A stretch of DNA of 37,349 bases, from assembly GCA_934467435.1 (NCBI GenBank), contig CAKSLR010000004.1, positions 1 to 37,349 of the forward strand, in the 5' to 3' direction. Under the pieces are notes generated by a model. That model made no database searches, was not told where the DNA came from, and saw only the letters and a program-made list of their open reading frames with translations. How positions within the stretch are numbered: position 1 is the first letter of the stretch; every line of letters starts with the position of its first letter. Both the position numbers and the translations under genes were made by a program. This document shows positions 22,773-30,684 of the stretch, piece after piece. Origin of the DNA: an uncultured Eubacteriales bacterium. Lineage in GTDB: Bacteria; Bacillota; Clostridia; Oscillospirales; CAG-272.

Positions 22773-24853
22773 TGGAGCGGGAAGCCTTTCTGCCCGTCAG
22801 CGCGGCGGATGTCCGCGCCCGCGGCTGGGACGGAGTGGATTTTGTTTATGTCACGGGAGATGCGTATGTGGATCACCCCTCCTTCGGGGTCGCCATCATC
22901 TCCCGCGTGCTGGAGGCGGAGGGGTTCCGCGTGGCGATTCTTGCCCAACCCGATTACCGGAGTTGCGACGATTTCCGCCGATTCGGAAGACCCCGTCTCG
23001 GCTTTCTGGTCACGGCAGGGAACATTGACTCCATGGTGGCGCATTACACGGTGGCAAAGCGCCGCCGCACGATGGATTACTATTCCCCCGGCGGGAAGAT
23101 GGGAAGGCGCCCCGACCGCGCGGTGATTGTATATTGTAACCGCATCCGGGAGGCATACGGCGATGTGCCGATCATTCTTGGGGGGTTAGAGGCATCGCTG
23201 CGCCGCTTTGCCCATTACGATTACTGGGAAGACCGGATGCGCCGCAGCATTCTCATCGATTCCCGTGCGGACATCCTGACCTACGGGATGGGGGAGAATA
23301 TCCTGCGGCGCCTGGCGCATCTTCTTGACCGCGGCATTCCCGTGCGGAAGATTCGTGATGTGCGCGGCTGTGTGTACCTTGCCCCGCGTGGGGAGGGGCT
23401 GCACTATGACGCTGTGTGCTGCGGTGACTATAACGAACTGAAGGCGGGCGGGGAAGCCTATGCCCGCGCTTTTGCCGTGCAGTACGATAACCAGGATGCC
23501 ATCACCGGGCGGGCGGTGGTGGAGATGTATGACGATAAGATGCTGGTACAGAACCCGCCCATGCCGCCGCTGGAGCGGGAGGAACTGGATGCGGTTTACG
23601 CGCTGCCCTACACCCGCACCTATCACCCCGATTACGAGAAGGAGGGGGGCGTTCCCGCCATTGAAGAGGTGCGGTTTTCCATCACCCATAACCGCGGCTG
23701 CTTCGGCTCCTGCAATTTCTGCGCCATTACCTTCAATCAGGGGCGCGCGGTGCGTTCCCGCAGTGAAGAGAGCGTGCTGCGGGAAGCACGGCAGATTGCC
23801 GCCATGCCGGATTTCAAGGGGTACATTCACGACGTGGGCGGTCCCACCGCCAACTTCCGGGAACCGGCGTGCGAAAAGCAATTGACGCAGGGCGTTTGCC
23901 TGAAACGGAAGTGCCTCTTTCCCACCCCCTGTAAAAATCTGCGGGTCGATCACCTCGCTTATGCCGCCATGCTGCGGAAAATAGAGGAGATTCCGCGGGT
24001 CAAACGGGTCTTTATCCGCTCCGGCATCCGGTATGATTATCTGATGCAGGATCCCGACCGTACCTTCCTGCGGCAACTCATTTCCCACCATGTCAGCGGG
24101 CAACTCAAGGTCGCACCCGAACATTGTGCCGCTGGGGTTCTTGCCGCCATGGGCAAGCCCGGCATCGGTGTGTATGAGGCATTCAAACAGGAATACTTCC
24201 GCCTTTCACGGGAGGCAGGGAAGGAACAGTATCTGGTGCCGTACCTGATGTCCAGTCACCCCGGCTGCACCATGCGCGATGCGGTGGAACTGGCACTCTG
24301 GTTGAAAAAAGAGCATTATATGCCCGAGCAGGTGCAGGATTTCTACCCCACCCCCGGTACCCCTTCTACCGTGATGTATGCCACGGGCATCGACCCCCTG
24401 ACGGGGAAACAGGTTTATGTGGCGCGCGACCATCGGGAAAAGCAACTCCAGCGTGCGCTTCTGCAGTACAGCCGCCCGCAGAACGCGGAACTGGTGCGGG
24501 AGGCGCTGCGCCTTGCCGGCAGAGAGGACCTCATCGGCATGGGCAGAGAGTGCCTTGTGCGCCCCGCCCGCCCGCTTTCCCCGAAAAGCGGCAGCGGCGT
24601 GCAGTATAACGGTCACCGCCCCGCCCGCGGCAAGCAAAAAGAAAAGACGCCCGCCCGCGGTACGCCCCACGGGGGCAGGATAAACTCCGGGAAAAGTGCC
24701 GCCTTTGAAAAAAGAAGGGAAGGCGCACGGGGGAGCGCGCCGCACCCCGGCGCGCGGCAAACCGCCGTCTCTGCCCCGAAAAACGGAAACAGGCAGGCTG
24801 CCCCGAAGAAAAACGGGTTGTCCCCGACCGGGCACCCAAAAAAGAAGTTCTGA
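22772..24853 (+). CDS. ygiQ: YgiQ-family radical SAM protein
   Basis: A 693-residue member of the YgiQ (UPF0313) radical SAM family, whose substrate is unknown. The iron-sulfur motif is C310-F-G-S-C314-N-F-C317. The N-terminal domain has a B12-binding-like fold region (VDFVYVTGDAYVDHPSFGVAII and ILGGLEASLRRFAHYDYWED). After the radical SAM core comes a conserved stretch with the sequence VQDFYPTPGTPSTVMYATG. The last 90 or so residues (from about 600) are low-complexity and very basic (Arg/Lys/Gly/Pro), ending in KKKF; this tail may bind nucleic acid. The start shares a base with the hisS stop. The gene is followed by a strong terminator. Coupling to hisS suggests an RNA- or translation-related job but does not prove it. 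Confidence 0.88.
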   Translation: MEREAFLPVSAADVRARGWDGVDFVYVTGDAYVDHPSFGVAIISRVLEAEGFRVAILAQPDYRSCDDFRRFGRPRLGFLVTAGNIDSMVAHYTVAKRRRTMDYYSPGGKMGRRPDRAVIVYCNRIREAYGDVPIILGGLEASLRRFAHYDYWEDRMRRSILIDSRADILTYGMGENILRRLAHLLDRGIPVRKIRDVRGCVYLAPRGEGLHYDAVCCGDYNELKAGGEAYARAFAVQYDNQDAITGRAVVEMYDDKMLVQNPPMPPLEREELDAVYALPYTRTYHPDYEKEGGVPAIEEVRFSITHNRGCFGSCNFCAITFNQGRAVRSRSEESVLREARQIAAMPDFKGYIHDVGGPTANFREPACEKQLTQGVCLKRKCLFPTPCKNLRVDHLAYAAMLRKIEEIPRVKRVFIRSGIRYDYLMQDPDRTFLRQLISHHVSGQLKVAPEHCAAGVLAAMGKPGIGVYEAFKQEYFRLSREAGKEQYLVPYLMSSHPGCTMRDAVELALWLKKEHYMPEQVQDFYPTPGTPSTVMYATGIDPLTGKQVYVARDHREKQLQRALLQYSRPQNAELVREALRLAGREDLIGMGRECLVRPARPLSPKSGSGVQYNGHRPARGKQKEKTPARGTPHGGRINSGKSAAFEKRREGARGSAPHPGARQTAVSAPKNGNRQAAPKKNGLSPTGHPKKKF

Positions 24854-24886
24854 AAAAAGCGCCGGTTCGGGGAACCGGCGCTTTTT
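24854..24886 (+). terminator. Rho-independent terminator after ygiQ
   Basis: A 15-bp stem (24854-24868 with 24872-24886) with a 3-nt loop, where the 3' arm ends in five T residues. It closes the mrnC-hisS-ygiQ operon only 17 bp before the next promoter. Confidence 0.9.
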
Positions 24887-24903
24887 GTGGCAGGAACTGG
24901 TGC

Positions 24904-24932
24904 TTGTATTCGGGCGAAAAATGTGCTACAAT
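24904..24932 (+). promoter_or_regulatory. Promoter of the Crp/Fnr-type regulator
   Basis: TTGTAT (24904-24909), a 17-bp spacer and TACAAT (24927-24932) with TGC before it (extended -10). The predicted start is near 24939, about 25 nt before the ATG. Confidence 0.75.
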
Positions 24933-24963
24933 GAAACGAAAGTCGAAAAAAGGAGAATCGGTC

Positions 24964-25656
24964 ATGCACCCAAACCAGAACGGGCACGGAATTGTGCTGT
25001 CCCCGGGGCAACTTGCGCTTTTGCGACGGGTGCCGCTCTTTGCGGGGCTATCCGCCGTGGAACGTGCGGTGGCGCTTTCCCTGCTGGAGGCGGGGATTCA
25101 CCGCTACGGGCGGGGCGAGTATTTACACCGCATGGGGGAGCCGCTCAACCATTTCGGGCTGGTGCTTTCCGGCAACGTGCAGGTGTTTACCGATGATTTT
25201 GAGGGCAACCGCATGATGATGGCAAACGTCCTGCCGGGCGAAACCTTCGGGGAATCGCTTTGCTACCTCGAAAAACCTGCGGCACCTGTCAATATTCTCT
25301 CCCCGACCGAAAGCGATGTCATGTGGCTCCGCCTTGCCGGCATCCGTGCCCCGGGCGCCGACCCCTTTGCGTTTTCGCTGTTTTCACGCTTTACCGCCAT
25401 GCTTGCCGCCCGCGCCCTGGATATGAACGAGCGGATTCAGATTCTTTCCAAAATGTCGCTGCGGGAAAAACTCTGCACCTTCCTTTCCGAATGGGAAAAG
25501 CGCAGCGGTAAAAAAACCTTCACCGTTCCCTTTGACCGCGCCACGCTCGCCGCTTACCTCGCGGTCAACCGCACCGCGCTCTCGCGCGAACTTTCCGCCA
25601 TGCAAAAAGAGGGATTGATTGAGTTTTACCGCAGCAGCTTTAAGATTCTGCACTGA
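24964..25656 (+). CDS. Crp/Fnr-family transcriptional regulator
   Basis: A 230-residue regulator. The N-terminal cyclic-nucleotide-binding-like beta barrel spans about residues 20-130 (FAGLSAVERAVALSLLEAGI, then LSGNVQVFTDDFEGNRMM and LPGETFGESLCYLE). It is followed by the dimerisation helix and a C-terminal winged helix-turn-helix (about 185-220, FDRATLAAYLAVNRTALSRELSAMQKEGLI). The Cys pattern of Fnr iron-sulfur sensors is absent, so it is not an oxygen sensor of that type; the ligand is unknown. ATG 24964 has GGAGAA upstream. A Crp-like palindrome lies 5 bp after its stop codon, just upstream of the ABC importer operon, which it probably controls. Confidence 0.9.
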   Translation: MHPNQNGHGIVLSPGQLALLRRVPLFAGLSAVERAVALSLLEAGIHRYGRGEYLHRMGEPLNHFGLVLSGNVQVFTDDFEGNRMMMANVLPGETFGESLCYLEKPAAPVNILSPTESDVMWLRLAGIRAPGADPFAFSLFSRFTAMLAARALDMNERIQILSKMSLREKLCTFLSEWEKRSGKKTFTVPFDRATLAAYLAVNRTALSRELSAMQKEGLIEFYRSSFKILH

Positions 25657-25660
25657 TTTT

Positions 25661-25676
25661 GGTTGCCTCTGCAACC
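25661..25676 (+). promoter_or_regulatory. Candidate Crp/Fnr operator (GGTTGC-N4-GCAACC)
   Basis: A perfect 6-bp inverted repeat around CTCT, between the regulator stop and the importer promoter. Its centre is 25668.5. The -10 (25698-25703) predicts a start near 25710, so the palindrome sits at about -41.5, the classical position for Crp-family class II activation. Read as GGTTG-N6-CAACC it has the half-site spacing of Crp-family sites. No binding is shown here. Confidence 0.5.
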
Positions 25677-25697
25677 AAGCCGCAACAAAAAACGGAG

Positions 25698-25703
25698 TAT
25701 AAT
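25698..25703 (+). promoter_or_regulatory. -10 element of the ABC importer operon
   Basis: TATAAT lies 31 bp before the lipoprotein ATG. The -35 at 25675-25680 (CCAAGC) is poor, as expected for a promoter that needs an activator bound just upstream. Confidence 0.55.
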
Positions 25704-25733
25704 GAAGAAAAAACGAAAGTTGGTTCCCAATTC

Positions 25734-26747
25734 ATGAAAAAACTGCTGTCTCTTGTATTGCTTCTTTCCCTGTTGCTGTTGTCGTTTGCGGCGTGCGCCG
25801 AAAAGAAGCCCGACCCTGCTCCCGGCGACAAAACCGAACCCGGAACCGAGGAGGCGACTACCATCCGCATTGCCGGGCTGAAGGGGCCGACCTCAATGGG
25901 TCTTGTCAAACTGATGGAGGATAACGCGAACAAAACAGCAAAGAATTCCTATACCTTTTCCATTGCCGGCTCGGCAGATGAAGTGACCCCCAAACTGAAG
26001 ACCGGGGAGTTGGATATGGCGGCGATTCCCGCAAACCTTGCCTCGGTACTCTACAACAACACAAGCGGGGAGATCCAGGTGCTTGCGGTCAACACGCTGG
26101 GCGTGGTATATCTGGTGGAAAGGGGCAATAGCGTGCAGGATTATGCCGACCTGCGCGGCAAAACGATCTTTGCCACCGGCAAGGGTTCCACGCCCGAATA
26201 CGCGCTGCGTTATCTTCTTTCGCAGAACGGCATTGATCCCGACCGGGATGTGACAATCGAATGGAAATCCGAGCCGACCGAAGTGGTTGCCGCCATGAAA
26301 AAAGGCACGGCAACGGTTGCCATGCTGCCCCAGCCTTATGTGACCGTGGCGCTCGGCGCCGTGGAAGGGCTACGCATTGCCATCGACCTGTGCGAAGGGT
26401 GGGAAAAACTCGATAACGGCAGCCAGTTTATCACCGGCGTGCTGGTCGCACGGCGCGCATTTCTTGAGAAATATCCGAATGCCGTCAAAAACTTTTTGGA
26501 GGAGTATCGTGCCTCTACCGCTTTCATCAATGAAAATGTGGAAAAGGGCGCCGAACTGGTTGAAAAGTACGGCATTGTGAGTGCGGCGGTTGCCCGGCAG
26601 GCGATCCCCTATTGCCACATCACCTTCCTTGCAGGGGCGGAGATGAAGGCAGCGCTCTCCGGTTATCTCACTGTACTTTACGGGCAGAACCCGAAGGCAG
26701 TCGGCAACGCCCTGCCGGGGGATGACTTCTACTATGCGGCAACATAA
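25734..26747 (+). CDS. ABC importer substrate-binding lipoprotein (NitT/TauT-like)
   Basis: A 337-residue lipoprotein. The signal peptide has a long Leu-rich core and the lipobox FAAC with Cys21 as lipidation site. The mature protein has the type 2 periplasmic-binding fold seen in nitrate/sulfonate/taurine-type binding proteins: GLKGPTSMGLVKLM, TPKLKTGELDMAAIPANL, DLRGKTIFATGKGSTPEYALRYLL and AAMKKGTATVAMLPQP. The ligand cannot be told. ATG 25734 is the first Met giving a signal peptide. A Shine-Dalgarno is weak here, and an out-of-frame ATG at 25702 lies within the -10. The gene precedes the permease, with a 14-bp overlap, and follows a Crp/Fnr gene and operator. Confidence 0.88.
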   Translation: MKKLLSLVLLLSLLLLSFAACAEKKPDPAPGDKTEPGTEEATTIRIAGLKGPTSMGLVKLMEDNANKTAKNSYTFSIAGSADEVTPKLKTGELDMAAIPANLASVLYNNTSGEIQVLAVNTLGVVYLVERGNSVQDYADLRGKTIFATGKGSTPEYALRYLLSQNGIDPDRDVTIEWKSEPTEVVAAMKKGTATVAMLPQPYVTVALGAVEGLRIAIDLCEGWEKLDNGSQFITGVLVARRAFLEKYPNAVKNFLEEYRASTAFINENVEKGAELVEKYGIVSAAVARQAIPYCHITFLAGAEMKAALSGYLTVLYGQNPKAVGNALPGDDFYYAAT

Positions 26748-27510
26748 AAAGCCTGGAAAAAAAGGCTGCCGCAGCACGCTTTTGCGTGCTGCGGCAGCCC
26801 TTCTTGCCCTTCTTGTCTGGCAGGCAGCGGCGCTGTTTGTGGGGGAGCAGTTGTTGCTTGCCTCCCCGCTCTCGGTTGTCGGGCGGCTGGTTTCTCTGCT
26901 CACGGACGGGAATTTCCTCGCCGCGCTCGGCTTCACCTTTCTCCGCATTGCGGCGGGGTACGGCGGGGCATTCCTTTGCGGGGTGCTGCTCGGGGCGCTT
27001 GCAGGGCGTTTTCCCATGGTGGAAACGCTGCTCTTTCCCTATATGATTACCATTCGCTCGGTGCCGGTGGCTTCTTTTGTTGTCGTGGCGTTGATCTGGC
27101 TGTCGTCTGCCGAACTTTCCGCCTTTGTTTCGTTTCTCATTGTGCTGCCGCTGATTTACAACGGAGTGCTGACGGGGGTGCGTGGCGCCGATCCCAAAAT
27201 GCTGGAGATGGCGGCGGTCTTTCGCGTGCCGCTTTGGCGACGGGTGCGCTGTATCTGGCTGCCCGCCCTGCGCCCGCATCTTGGCAGTGCGGCGGGGGTG
27301 GCAATCGGGCTTGCCTGGAAATCGGGCGTGGCTGCCGAACTGATCGGCATTCCCCGTGGCTCGGTCGGGGAATATCTCTATGAATCCAAAGTGTATCTCG
27401 ATACCGCCACGCTCTTTGCCGTCACGGTGGTGATCGTGCTTGCCAGTACGCTGTGCGAAAAGGGGCTTGCGTTCCTCTTTCGCCGGGCGGGGAAGGAGAA
27501 AACCGCATGA
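26734..27510 (+). CDS. ABC importer permease (SsuC/TauC-like)
   Basis: A 258-residue membrane protein with about six hydrophobic segments. The cytoplasmic coupling motif (EAA loop) reads EMAAVFRVPLWRRVRCIWLPALRP. The N-terminus MRQHKKPGKKGCR is positively charged, followed by the first membrane helix. The start could be 26722 or 26734. 26734 is preferred because GGGGG (26717-26721) directly abuts the first and stands 12 nt before the second. It overlaps the substrate-binding gene by 14 bp. A perfect 16-bp inverted repeat lies at codons 11-22. The stop overlaps the next ATG. Confidence 0.88.
   Translation: MRQHKKPGKKGCRSTLLRAAAALLALLVWQAAALFVGEQLLLASPLSVVGRLVSLLTDGNFLAALGFTFLRIAAGYGGAFLCGVLLGALAGRFPMVETLLFPYMITIRSVPVASFVVVALIWLSSAELSAFVSFLIVLPLIYNGVLTGVRGADPKMLEMAAVFRVPLWRRVRCIWLPALRPHLGSAAGVAIGLAWKSGVAAELIGIPRGSVGEYLYESKVYLDTATLFAVTVVIVLASTLCEKGLAFLFRRAGKEKTA
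26764..26799 (+). repeat. Perfect 16-bp inverted repeat inside the permease start
   Basis: 26764-26779 pairs perfectly with 26784-26799 around TTTT, within the first codons of the permease and 17 bp after the substrate-binding stop. No T-tract follows. It could act as a 3' stabiliser of the binding-protein message while also being translated. Confidence 0.8.
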
Positions 27511-28079
27511 AGGACGTGATGTTGCGCGGCATCGAAAAGCGTTTTGGGGATGTTCCCGTGCTTCGCGGCGTGACCATGACGCTGCCTGCCGGCAAGACAA
27601 CCTGCCTCATGGGCAGATCCGGCTGCGGAAAAACCACCCTGTTCCGGATTTTGCTCGGCATCCTTCCGCCCGATGCGGGAGAAGTGATCGGCATGCCCGA
27701 GAAGAAAGCGGCGGTCTTTCAGGAGGATCGGCTGCTCCCCGGTTTCACCGCAAGGGAGAACGTGTTGTTTGCCATGCGGCATAAAGACCCCGCGGCAGCC
27801 GATGCGTGTCTTTCGGCGCTGGGGCTGGGGGAGGCGATTTTCCGCCCCGCGGCGGCGCTTTCCGGCGGTATGTGCCGGCGGGTTGCCATTGCCCGCGCCC
27901 TGATGGCGGAGAGTGATTTTCTTGCCATGGACGAACCCTTCAAAGGGCTGGACGGGGAGACGCGCGCTTCGGTTGTGGCGTATATCCGCGCCCGCACGGT
28001 GGGCAAAACGCTCCTGATTATCACCCATGAGGAAGAGGAGGCGGCGCTGCTCGGCGCCCCGATTCTGCACCTTGAATAA
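27507..28079 (+). CDS. ABC importer ATPase (short)
   Basis: A 190-residue ABC ATPase with Walker A GRSGCGKT (36-43), Q-loop FQEDRLLP, signature LSGGMCRRVAIARAL, Walker B DFLAMDEPFKGLD and switch His in THEEEEA. It is shorter than the usual 240-260 residues of SsuB/TauB-type ATPases, lacking the C-terminal extra part, but all catalytic motifs are present. ATG 27507 overlaps the permease TGA (ATGA) and has GGAAGGAG upstream. It is the last gene of the importer operon, ending at a bidirectional terminator. Confidence 0.9.
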   Translation: MKDVMLRGIEKRFGDVPVLRGVTMTLPAGKTTCLMGRSGCGKTTLFRILLGILPPDAGEVIGMPEKKAAVFQEDRLLPGFTARENVLFAMRHKDPAAADACLSALGLGEAIFRPAAALSGGMCRRVAIARALMAESDFLAMDEPFKGLDGETRASVVAYIRARTVGKTLLIITHEEEEAALLGAPILHLE

Positions 28080-28107
28080 AAAACGCCCCCGTGCGGGGGC
28101 GTTTTTT
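28078..28107. terminator. Bidirectional terminator between importer ATPase and prfC
   Basis: A perfect 13-bp stem (28078-28090 with 28095-28107) with a 4-nt loop and A/T runs at both ends. It overlaps the stop codons of both convergent genes. Confidence 0.92.
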
Positions 28108-29701
28108 ATTCGTCAAACTCGCACATGACAAGACCGGGATTTTTGTCTTTTGCCCAATCCACTGCCCAGTTGCCGGGGAAGATCAGCAGATAATTGCCAC
28201 GGAAATCCTGCACCAGGCGCGTGTCGCTGCCAAGGGTCAGGGAAGAGGGTTCAAAATCATCCCCCACCTTCAGGCGGCGGATGATCTGGTGCGGCATATC
28301 GTGCCGGTAAATGCTGACGCCGTATTCGTCCTTCAGTCGGTATTCCAGCACTTCAAACTGCAGCACGCCCACCACGCCGACTACCACGCGCTCCATTCCG
28401 CAACCGGGTTCGAGAAAAATCTGAATGGCGCCTTCCTGCGCGATCTGCTCCATGCCCTTGGCAAACTGTTTCCGTTTCATGGAATCGGTCTGCTCCACCA
28501 TGGCAAAATGCTCGGGGGTAAAGGTCGGAATTTTATCAAATTGGAGGTGCTTTTGCGAGGGGTCTACCACCGTGTCGCCGATGGAGAAGATGCCGGGGTC
28601 AAACACCCCGATGATGTCGCCCGCGTAGGCGTGGTCGATCACCGCCCGCTCTTCCGCCATCATCTGCTGCGGCTGCGAGAGGCGGAATGCCTTGCCGCCC
28701 TGCACATGGAAATATTCCTTCCCCCGCTCAAACTCGCCCGAGCAGATCCGCAAAAAAGCAATGCGGTCGCGGTGCGCGCGGTTCATGTTGGCTTGAATCT
28801 TGAACACGAAAGCCGAAAAATAGGGGTCAAAGGGGTTGACCACACACGCTCCTGCCCGGCGGGGCAGCGGCGGCGTGGTCATGCGCAGAAACGCCTCAAG
28901 AAACGCTTCCACCCCGAAGTTGGTCAGCGCCGAACCGAAGAATACCGGGCTGAGTTCCCCGCGCCGCACACGGTCAATATCAAATTCATAGCCTGCCACA
29001 TCGACCAGTTCTACCTGTTCCACCAGTTCGGTACGGCGGCGCTCACCGATCAGGGCGTCCAGCTTTTCGGTGTCGGTCATGTCACAGGCAATGCCCGCAA
29101 TGCGGTTGCGCCCGGCGTGCATCTGGTCAAATGCCAGCACTTCCCGCTTTTCACGGTCATATACGCCGCGAAAATCCTGCCCGCAGCCGATCGGCCAGTT
29201 CATCGGATAGGTGCCGATCGAAAATTCGTGTTCCAGTTCATCGAGAAGGTCGAACGGGTCGCGTGCCTCCCGGTCCATTTTGTTGATGAAGGTGAAGATC
29301 GGAATGTGGCGCATGGCGCAAACGCGGAAGAGTTTGCGCGTCTGCGGTTCAATGCCCTTTGCCGCGTCAATCACCATCACGGCGGAATCTGCCGCCATCA
29401 GCGTGCGGTAGGTATCCTCCGAAAAGTCCTGGTGCCCCGGCGTATCCAGAATATTGATGCAGTACCCCTCATAGGAAAACTGCATGACCGAGGAGGTGAT
29501 GGAGATTCCGCGCTGCTTCTCCAGTGCCATCCAGTCCGATGTGGCATGGTGGTCGCTTGCTTTCCCCTTCACGCTGCCGGCCGATTGAATCGCGCCTCCG
29601 TACAGCAGCAGTTTTTCGGTCAGTGTGGTTTTACCGGCGTCGGGGTGCGAGATAATGGCAAACGTCCGCCGCCGTTCGATTTGTTTTTCACATTCCGTCA
29701 T
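28106..29701 (-). CDS. prfC: Peptide chain release factor 3
   Basis: RF3 is the GTPase that recycles RF1/RF2 from the ribosome after termination. The 531-residue protein has G1 SHPDAGKT (18-25), G3 DTPGHQDF and G4 NKMD, then RF3-specific C-terminal domains with GVVGVLQFEVLEYRLKDEYGV. The open frame starts at a TTG at 29722, but ATG 29701 with GGCGGAG upstream gives the normal RF3 length (about 529). It is divergent from the esterase gene and has its own promoter. It ends convergently with the importer operon. Confidence 0.95.
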   Translation of the reverse strand: MTECEKQIERRRTFAIISHPDAGKTTLTEKLLLYGGAIQSAGSVKGKASDHHATSDWMALEKQRGISITSSVMQFSYEGYCINILDTPGHQDFSEDTYRTLMAADSAVMVIDAAKGIEPQTRKLFRVCAMRHIPIFTFINKMDREARDPFDLLDELEHEFSIGTYPMNWPIGCGQDFRGVYDREKREVLAFDQMHAGRNRIAGIACDMTDTEKLDALIGERRRTELVEQVELVDVAGYEFDIDRVRRGELSPVFFGSALTNFGVEAFLEAFLRMTTPPLPRRAGACVVNPFDPYFSAFVFKIQANMNRAHRDRIAFLRICSGEFERGKEYFHVQGGKAFRLSQPQQMMAEERAVIDHAYAGDIIGVFDPGIFSIGDTVVDPSQKHLQFDKIPTFTPEHFAMVEQTDSMKRKQFAKGMEQIAQEGAIQIFLEPGCGMERVVVGVVGVLQFEVLEYRLKDEYGVSIYRHDMPHQIIRRLKVGDDFEPSSLTLGSDTRLVQDFRGNYLLIFPGNWAVDWAKDKNPGLVMCEFDE

Positions 29702-29734
29702 GATATGCTCCGCCTTTTTCAATCTAACCTATGT

Positions 29735-29763
29735 ATTATACTACACTTTCATCCAATATGCAA
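29735..29763 (-). promoter_or_regulatory. Sigma-A-type promoter of prfC
   Basis: On the minus strand, TTGCAT (29763-29758), a 17-bp spacer and TATAAT (29740-29735). The predicted start near 29728 is about 27 nt before the chosen ATG, which supports 29701 over the TTG at 29722. Confidence 0.75.
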
Positions 29764-29786
29764 CTCCTTTCTTTTCATTTTTTCTC

Positions 29787-29815
29787 TTGTAATTCCTCCT
29801 TTTTCATGTTAAAAT
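29787..29815 (+). promoter_or_regulatory. Promoter of the esterase gene
   Basis: TTGTAA (29787-29792), a 17-bp spacer and TAAAAT (29810-29815) with TGT before (extended -10). It is back to back with the prfC promoter. The ATG at 29814 overlaps the -10 and so cannot be the start. Confidence 0.75.
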
Positions 29816-29843
29816 GGAGAAAAAGCAAAGCGAGGTTTCGCAT

Positions 29844-30596
29844 ATGGCACTTGCACAACTTTCCTTCTTTTCCCACACGCTCCGCCGGGGAGTGGGAGCC
29901 AATGTCGTTTTGCCGCAGGAAAATCCGCCGTCGTGCGGCAAGACCCGCAAAACGCTGTATCTCCTGCACGGGCTCTCAGACGATCACACCATGTGGTCGC
30001 GGCGCACGTCGATAGAGCGGTATGCCGAAAAATACGGCATTTTTGTGGTCATGCCGGACGGCGGACGCGGCTGGTACACCGATGCCTGCCACGGGGAAAA
30101 ATTTTATACTTTCATGACCGAGGAACTGCCCGCCGTCATGCGGTCGTTCTTTGCCGGTATGAGCGAGCGGCGGGAAGATAATTACATTGCGGGGCTTTCC
30201 ATGGGCGGGTTCGGCGCCATGAAAATTGCCTTGCACCATCCCGATCGGTTCGCGGGGGCGGCATCGCTTTCGGGGGCGCTGGATGTCGAGCGCCTGGTGC
30301 GGGAGCGGCAGATTGCCGAGCCGACTTACTGGAACGATATTTTCGGCTCTGCCGATGCGATTCCCGGTTCGGATCATGACGTATTTCTGTGGGCAAAGAA
30401 AAACGCCGCGGCGCTGGACCGGATTTATCTTGGCTGCGGATATGACGATGATCTGCTCGATTCCACGAAGAAAATGGATGCCCTGCTCTGCGAGTGCGGC
30501 GTTCCGCATGAGGTACACTATGCCCCCGGTGCGCATAACTGGGTGTTCTGGGATGCGGAGATCGTGCGGGTGCTGGACTTCTTCTTCGGAAAGTAA
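29844..30596 (+). CDS. Esterase D-like carboxylesterase
   Basis: A 250-residue alpha/beta hydrolase of the esterase D/tributyrin esterase type. The nucleophile is Ser119 in AGLSMGGFGAMKIAL. The acid is an Asp in GCGYDDDLL (about 201-203) and the base is His231 in PGAHNWVFW. The oxyanion region is LYLLHGLSDDHTMW. It has no signal peptide. ATG 29844 is chosen over 29814, which lies within the promoter, and GCGAGG is upstream. It may cleave short acyl or acetyl esters from carbohydrates, given the sugar genes downstream, but this is guesswork from context. The stop is followed by a hairpin that also contains the -35 of the next gene. Confidence 0.87.
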   Translation: MALAQLSFFSHTLRRGVGANVVLPQENPPSCGKTRKTLYLLHGLSDDHTMWSRRTSIERYAEKYGIFVVMPDGGRGWYTDACHGEKFYTFMTEELPAVMRSFFAGMSERREDNYIAGLSMGGFGAMKIALHHPDRFAGAASLSGALDVERLVRERQIAEPTYWNDIFGSADAIPGSDHDVFLWAKKNAAALDRIYLGCGYDDDLLDSTKKMDALLCECGVPHEVHYAPGAHNWVFWDAEIVRVLDFFFGK

Positions 30597-30602
30597 GAAA
30601 AA

Positions 30603-30633
30603 AGCGGAAAAGCCTTGCTTTTCCGCTGTTTTT
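30603..30633 (+). terminator. Terminator overlapping the next promoter
   Basis: An 11-bp stem (30603-30613 with 30617-30627), 3-nt loop and a five-T run (30629-30633). Its loop and 3' arm contain the -35 (30615-30620) of the isomerase promoter. Confidence 0.8.
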
Positions 30634-30643
30634 ATGTTACACT
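30615..30643 (+). promoter_or_regulatory. Promoter of the isomerase-GH2 operon
   Basis: TTGCTT (30615-30620), a 17-bp spacer and TACACT (30638-30643), preceded by TGT. It shares sequence with the esterase terminator. Confidence 0.6.
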
Positions 30644-30684
30644 GGACGTGCAATATTTTGCAGGAAAGAAAGGATATTCGGGAT

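Noticed and set aside
28091..29812. Open frame of 573 codons on the plus strand opposite prfC
   Set aside because: Antisense shadow of a GC-rich gene; the prfC reading has clear GTPase motifs.
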